Position numbers and translations under genes: made by a program
In this document: positions 62,010-64,000 of the stretch, piece by piece
Layout of the letters: each line of letters starts with the position of its first letter
Numbering within the stretch: position 1 is the stretch's first letter
From: Halocaridina rubra
Taxonomy: Eukaryota > Arthropoda > Malacostraca > Decapoda > Atyidae
Assembly: GCA_037179515.1 (NCBI GenBank)
Contig: JAXCGZ010007571.1
Span: 150,001-214,000 of the forward strand
Length of the DNA: 64,000 bases
Direction of reading: 5' to 3'
The notes under the pieces: model-generated
Database searches by the model: none
The model's input: only the letters and a program-made list of their open reading frames with translations
Told to the model about the DNA's origin: nothing

Positions 62010-63345
62010 GAACAGTTTGTGAGCCTGGCAGAAGAATAGTCACACTGCATTGCTGTATACGTATACCTGTATACTGAATCAAGTTGATGGTTTTATTTAT
62101 TTATTTGTTTATGCATTTGGTTATTTGAAGGAATTTGACTTAATTTTTTTACAAAAGTACCAAATGGATAGCCGTAAATATGATCTTTATTCAAAAAAGA
62201 ATGTTGAGGTCGGTAGAAGAATAGTCACACGACATTGCTGTACTGTATACTGTATATATACTTTATCAAGTCAATGCAGTGATTCCCAAACTTCACAACT
62301 TGGAGGAACCCTTGTAATAATTTTTCATATTCCAAGGAACCCCTACATATGTAGTACTGTATACTGATAGATATATATATTATTTTTCTAAGAAAAGTTC
62401 TTGAGTAATATAATTTATGTGAAATTTACAACTATATTATATGAGAGCTCACACTAAGTGTATAATGTTATGACTTACCTTCAGTGTAACACTTGGGCTT
62501 GTTTCTCTTTGCGTATCAGTGCAATTCTTGGCTGAATTTTTGACAGACACACACGGTTTCTCGCGGAACCCCTGGTGATTGTTGGCGGAACCCTGGTTGG
62601 GAATCACCGAGTTAATGGTTTTATTAATCTATTTGTTTATGTAATTGGTTATTCGAAGGGATTAATCTTAATTAATTTAAGCAAAAAATTTTGTTGAGGT
62701 TGGCAGAAGAATAGTCGCACGGCATTGTTGTAAACATATGTACTGTATCAAATTAATGGTTATATTTATTTATGTTTAATTTATTTGGTTATTTGTAGGA
62801 ATTTTACTTATTTACAAAATTACCAAATACATAGCCATAACTACAATCTTTATTCGAAAAGTCTGTTGAGGTTGGCAGAAGAACAGTCACACGAATACAT
62901 ATATATACTGTATCAAGTTAATGGTTTTATTTATCTATTTGCTTGTGTTTTTTGGTTATATGATGGAAATAGACTTAATTTATTTACAAAATTACCAAAT
63001 ACATATCCATAAATATGATCTTATTTATGTGAAAAATTGCGTTGACGTTGGCAGAAGAAAGGTCACATGGCAGTATAGAGTATACTGTATCAAGTTAATG
63101 GTTTTATTTGTTTATGTATATGGTTATTTGAAGAATTTACTTAGTTTAGTTACCAAATTACCAAATACAATGCTGTAAATATGATCTTTATTGCAAAAAA
63201 GTTTGTTGAGGTTGGCAGAAGTAGTCACATAACATTGTTGTATATGTATACATCAAGTTAATGATTAATGCATTTATTTATTTTTATATTTGTTTATTTG
63301 AAGGAATTAGATTTAATTTATTTACAAAACTACCAAATATAAATT
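62010..63345 (+). repeat. ~175-bp satellite, about six units, interrupted by a MITE
   Basis: Each unit has GTTGAGGTTGGCAGAAGAA, then AGTCACACGGCATTG, ATCAAGTTAATGGTTTTATT and ACCAAATACATAGCC blocks. Unit starts are near 62200, 62692, 62866, 63041 and 63207, with a diverged first unit near 62020. Confidence 0.85.
62277..62609. mobile_element. hAT-like MITE inserted in the satellite
   Basis: The ends CAGTGATTCCCAAAC and GTTGGGAATCACCG are inverted repeats of hAT type. AGTCAATG (62269-62276) and AGTTAATG (62610-62617) form the expected 8-bp target duplication. The copy is 333 bp with no ORF. Confidence 0.85.
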
Positions 63346-63923
63346 TTGGAGAAAGAGAGAAACCAAGAGGACAAAGTATTAAATGAATAAGAATGCGTTT
63401 TTAAGAGAAGCGCCATTGTAAAGGCTATGCTTCTCACTCTTTCATCCGTCATATTGCTTATCTGGCTCATTTGCTGTGGATAAATACTTTCAACATCAAT
63501 GCGTCGTAAGTGCTTTGGTTGGATGACCAGCATCGACGGCATACACCAGTGAGCCTCCTGTTGATTCAGGAGAGAGGAAATAGATTGCTTAATGCCGCGA
63601 AAATGGGAAAGGGGGAAAAAGAAGCATCACCCAATTGTTCTTGTGCTTATTCACTGGCGTTAAGTTGTTTAACCCTAAGTTGGATATGGGGTCTGAAGTT
63701 ACCTTTACCACAGTGGTAAAGGTAAGCAATACTGCATAGTGTAGTTTTATTATTTTTATGTCTTACATCAAGAATTTAGATAATTTTTTTATGTTTTAGA
63801 GTACAGTATTTACTTTTGACATTGGTTGGGGACCTATGTTCGAATTTAGGTGATTTCCGACTCGCGTCAAAATCCACTTTAAGTCGGCTGTCAGGAATGG
63901 AACCCTGACGTTAAATGGGGACC

Positions 63924-63928
<5 letters not shown>

Positions 63929-63995
<67 letters not shown>

Positions 63996-64000
63996 TATAT
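63929..64000 (+). repeat. (TA)n array at the window end
   Basis: It runs off the window, following a CAGGAATGGAACCCTGACG block that resembles a DNA-transposon end. Confidence 0.9.

Larger units (their letters stand above)
60783..64000. other. Upstream of the PIAS-like gene: 5' UTR candidate, satellite and TA array
   Basis: A TTCCAG acceptor on the minus strand at about 60914-60919 suggests a 5' UTR intron. The rest is AT-rich until a ~175-bp satellite (62010-63345) carrying a hAT-like insert, then unassigned DNA, a TIR-like end at 63830-63925 and a terminal TA array. No coding exon was recognised. Confidence 0.5.

Noticed and set aside
62010..63345. CRISPR-like array of direct repeats
   Set aside because: The whole 175-bp unit repeats with no unique spacers, and this is a eukaryotic genome; it is satellite DNA.

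Overview
The window looks like a stretch of arthropod nuclear genome, most likely a crustacean and perhaps a decapod. The reasons are GT-AG introns in every gene, very dense dinucleotide and trinucleotide microsatellites, short interstitial TTAGG arrays (the arthropod telomere unit), a young tRNA-derived SINE family with target-site duplications, a 5S rRNA-derived SINE, and several non-LTR and TIR elements. The crustacean placement is an inference; no marker gene here settles it. There are no prokaryotic features.

Five protein genes can be assembled exon by exon, with splice phases that agree throughout. (1) 2240-10526, plus strand: a type-B carboxylesterase with an intact Ser-Glu-His triad and a C-terminal membrane anchor; its 5' exons lie off the window. 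(2) 13528-21125, minus: a complete 10-exon sialin-type SLC17 transporter of 513 residues. (3) 27779-33953, minus: a beta-1,3-glucuronyltransferase of the B3GAT family, complete except for a tiny start-codon exon. (4) 40722-45210, plus: a complete 176-residue MPV17-like membrane protein in 5 coding exons. (5) 50841-60782, minus: a short PIAS-like SUMO E3 ligase of 391 residues in 7 coding exons, with an SP-RING and a SUMO-interaction motif but no SAP domain. Genes 1 and 2 converge, as do genes 4 and 5. The five do not form an obvious pathway. Sialin and the glucuronyltransferase both touch uronic-acid and glycan metabolism (lysosomal export and proteoglycan linker synthesis), but their proximity is probably chance.

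The rest is repeat-rich. It holds nine copies of one tRNA-SINE family; four nested 3' ends of one LINE joined through (TG)n tracts at 34.0-36.3 kb, with a further two-part fragment at 22.8-23.7 kb; a degraded endonuclease/RT element at 57.3-58.4 kb; an internally deleted Tigger-type transposon between two TA arrays at 45.5-47.0 kb; two near-palindromic foldback elements at 20.3 and 21.6 kb; a hAT-like MITE inserted into a ~175-bp satellite at 62.0-63.3 kb; and many microsatellites, some filling most of an intron.

I found no clearly new multi-gene system. The most interesting items are an alternative (or decaying) terminal exon in the esterase that would give a soluble form, a choice between two C-termini in the PIAS-like gene, a GC-AG intron in sialin, and a LINE that repeatedly lands next to its own microsatellite tail.
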